From Portunus trituberculatus (lineage: Eukaryota > Arthropoda > Malacostraca > Decapoda > Portunidae), in assembly GCF_017591435.1 (NCBI RefSeq), contig NC_059268.1, forward strand, positions 14,946,684 through 15,010,683: a stretch of 64,000 nucleotides of DNA, read 5' to 3'. The notes beneath the pieces were generated by a model. It saw only the letters and a program-made list of their open reading frames with translations. It was not told the origin of the DNA and made no database searches. The position numbers and the translations under genes are program-made. Positions 62,972 through 64,000 of the stretch are shown here, piece after piece. Numbering within the stretch: the stretch's first letter is position 1; each line of letters opens with the position of its first letter.

Positions 62972-63972
62972 TTGTAGTACACTGGGTATGAGGTACTGTA
63001 CAGTACATTCGTGTGGTCGTATCTATATTTGTCTAGTTTTTCCATTGGTCGGTGTACACTCCACGCTGCCGTCACCTCTTCCTGTATATATAGCTCCGTA
63101 CTTCTTCCTTCTGATGTGAAAATATTCGTATGTTTCCCTAATCAGTGTCAATTTTCAGCGTTCGCATTCATTAGTCTTCAACGAGTCTAAAGAATGTTTT
63201 GTTACCGCAGAGCCTTCCCAGGATAGCGAAGGGAGTATCGGGGTGGCAGCGACGGAAGATGAGGAAAGCGTCAGTTTCGTAGGGATAAAGCCTCGGCCTG
63301 TGTCTTCTTTCCTGGAGCAGGTGAGTAATGTCACTGGCAATACGCAGGTGTGATTCGTCAGTAGAGAGTTGTGTCATTAGCCAATCTCAAAAGACTACAA
63401 GTATACTGTTCATATATTGTCACGTATAGGGTGGGATAGCTTCTTGCTGTTTCCTTACATAATGTTCTTATGATTTTCGTCAGATGTAGTTCACTCACTC
63501 ATTCATAAACCTAAAATAAGACCCCTTTGGAAATATAGAATTAATCACTTCAGTACCATACCGTGTTTCCATATTAATTTTGTTTACTATTTGGTGATTT
63601 TATTCAGCTTCAGAAACTCATGTGGGGATTAAAATAGTGAAAACTCTAGCAATTAATCTTCAGACCTCCATAGACCCTTCCTAATGTAAACAAAATGGTC
63701 TAATCGTACAAAAATCTCAAGGTAAACATGTGTCCCAGTATCGAAGGGTTTAAGAAGAAAAATACATTGACAACACCAATATTACAACTACAACAGCATC
63801 AGTAACGTGTACTAATTCTTTCCGGCAGCAATCAGGGAACACCACACAAGTATCGACACCCATGTTGATGGTGCCTCAGGACGACAAAGAGAACAGCAAC
63901 TCGCACCGTAGTTCCTCTAGCGCCTCCTCCACACAGGGCGAGTGGCAGATGGCTTCAGCTGTTTCCACGTAA
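56283..63972 (+). CDS. Predicted four-helix (tetraspan) membrane protein, spliced, 6 exons, family unrecognised
   Basis: Exons 56283-56318, 60292-60474, 60810-60908, 62011-62137, 63211-63320 and 63829-63972 total 699 nt, giving 232 aa plus TAA. All introns are GT-AG with matching phases. Four hydrophobic segments are visible: ICCTFAFLLAISGAMKW, GFFVFVAFLSMLSCDVWLAV, INALFMMVASCVLLEAA and VFGFLGFSAFLAGLIWEAII. A short basic loop (VLRLDSMFKKKLNW) lies between TM2 and TM3. The last about 100 residues are an acidic, Ser-rich hydrophilic tail (DDKENSNSHRSSSSASSTQ). The exon after TM4 encodes EPSQDSEG and FVGIKPRPVSSFLEQ. The topology fits MARVEL/CMTM-like tetraspans, but I do not recognise the family. 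Exon 1 (MPLLGVFSPPLQ) is short; its frame is open upstream without clear support, so the start is less certain. The first intron is about 4 kb of repeats. Confidence 0.68.
56769..57073. repeat. (AC)n and (GT)n arrays in tetraspan intron 1
   Basis: AC 56769-56848, GT 56961-57010 and AC 57031-57068. The GT and AC arrays 20 bp apart form a potential long hairpin. Confidence 0.9.
57150..57267. repeat. (GGTAC)n, (CT)n and (AC)n cluster
   Basis: Four to five ggtac units at about 57150-57172, then CT to 57239 and AC to 57267, where a SINE begins. Another (AC)n follows the SINE at 57563-57636. Confidence 0.85.
57267..57563 (+). mobile_element. tRNA-derived SINE, family B
   Basis: Full-length copy nearly identical to 19434-19730. 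An (AC)n array precedes it and a 72-bp (AC)n follows. Lies in intron 1 of the tetraspan gene. Confidence 0.75.
57846..58078. mobile_element. Second MITE family, copy
   Basis: atattttgaaacacttccacgcc ... gggaagcgtttctgaaaatgg. Lies in intron 1 of the tetraspan gene. Confidence 0.55.
58707..58917 (+). mobile_element. MITE copy (TTAA family)
   Basis: cTAActcctttagaactaag to cactgagggggTTAA. Lies in intron 1 of the tetraspan gene. Confidence 0.75.
59398..59455. repeat. (ATT)n microsatellite
   Basis: About 58 bp of ATT with flanking degenerate units, in tetraspan intron 1. Confidence 0.85.
60085..60235 (+). mobile_element. LINE 3'-end fragment, second family
   Basis: Shares aagacatttgtcccagactt, gggaactggcaatcaagtgggcc and ttggccagtttcccc with the other copies. 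Lies immediately upstream of exon 2 of the tetraspan gene. Confidence 0.45.
61330..61725 (+). mobile_element. LINE 3'-end fragment, second family
   Basis: Same blocks as 5880-6475, including the tctggtaaactctggaactccc core and an A-rich tail. It lies in intron 3 of the tetraspan gene. An inverted partial copy is just upstream at about 61025-61150. Confidence 0.5.
61780..61957 (+). mobile_element. MITE copy (TTAA family), truncated
   Basis: aTAAccccttcagtactggg to gaaaacgcgtta. The right terminus is replaced by T-rich sequence that leads to the exon 4 acceptor of the tetraspan gene. Confidence 0.7.
62199..62616. mobile_element. Two abutting MITE copies in opposite orientation (TTAA family)
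   Basis: A forward copy (62199-62409) and a reverse copy (62406-62616) share one TTAA at 62406-62409. The second inserted into the flanking target site of the first, or vice versa. Confidence 0.8.
62649..62937 (-). mobile_element. tRNA-derived SINE, family B
   Basis: Full-length reverse copy with (GT)n on both sides. Lies in intron 4 of the tetraspan gene, next to two MITE copies. Confidence 0.75.
63541..63753 (-). mobile_element. MITE copy (TTAA family), reverse
   Basis: TTAAtcacttcagtaccatacc to gtatcgaagggttTAA. Complete. Lies in intron 5 of the tetraspan gene. Confidence 0.75.
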
Positions 63973-64000
63973 CACTCCTAGGCTCAAGAAATGTACAAGC

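Overview
This window is animal nuclear DNA. Its genes are split by introns, it is full of dinucleotide and trinucleotide microsatellites, and it carries tRNA-derived SINEs, LINE fragments, a broken piggyBac transposon and many short inverted-repeat elements. Gene content, short exons and extreme CT/AC microsatellite density suggest an arthropod, most probably a decapod crustacean. That taxonomic call is inference. No prokaryotic system, CRISPR array or viral genome is visible.

Five spliced protein-coding genes could be rebuilt exon by exon with consistent phases. (1) 10523-19066 (+): a beta-1,4-N-acetylgalactosaminyl/galactosyltransferase of family GT7, 9 exons, 684 aa, with an unusually long stem and one GC-AG intron. 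(2) 31016-33072 (+): RAD51 recombinase, 7 exons, 340 aa. (3) 45435-39678 (-): selenoprotein T, 4 exons, 200 aa, with an in-frame UGA read as selenocysteine in a CYSU motif. (4) 54011-49901 (-): LAMTOR1/p18, the lipidated Ragulator anchor, 6 exons, 169 aa. (5) 56283-63972 (+): an unrecognised four-helix membrane protein, 6 exons, 232 aa. A possible first exon of a further minus-strand gene lies at 24107-24003. The recognised genes are housekeeping genes with separate roles (Golgi glycosylation, homologous recombination, ER redox, lysosomal mTORC1 signalling). I see no sign that they form a functional cluster.

Mobile DNA dominates the rest. A roughly 215-bp element with 16-bp terminal inverted repeats flanked by TTAA occurs about 20 times. 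It has the termini of a non-autonomous piggyBac-type MITE, and copies have repeatedly inserted into TTAA sites inside other copies. A 4-kb piggyBac element (26695-about 30703, -) keeps all three catalytic aspartates but carries stops, a 130-bp frameshifting duplication and a nearly pure (TA)n intron. A second MITE family (about 215 bp, ends near CCGTATTCAGAAACGCTT), a 784-bp TIR element inside selenoprotein T intron 1, a foldback of about 400 bp, two or three LINE families and three tRNA-SINE families make up most of the remainder.

Layout: 1-10.5 kb is gene-free repeats; 10.5-19.1 kb GT7 transferase; 19.1-26.7 kb microsatellites and SINE; 26.7-30.7 kb piggyBac; 31.0-34.0 kb RAD51; 34-39.6 kb LINE remnant, minisatellite and foldback; 39.7-45.4 kb selenoprotein T; 45.5-49.9 kb no recognised gene; 49.9-54.0 kb LAMTOR1; 54-56 kb repeats; 56.3-64 kb membrane protein gene.
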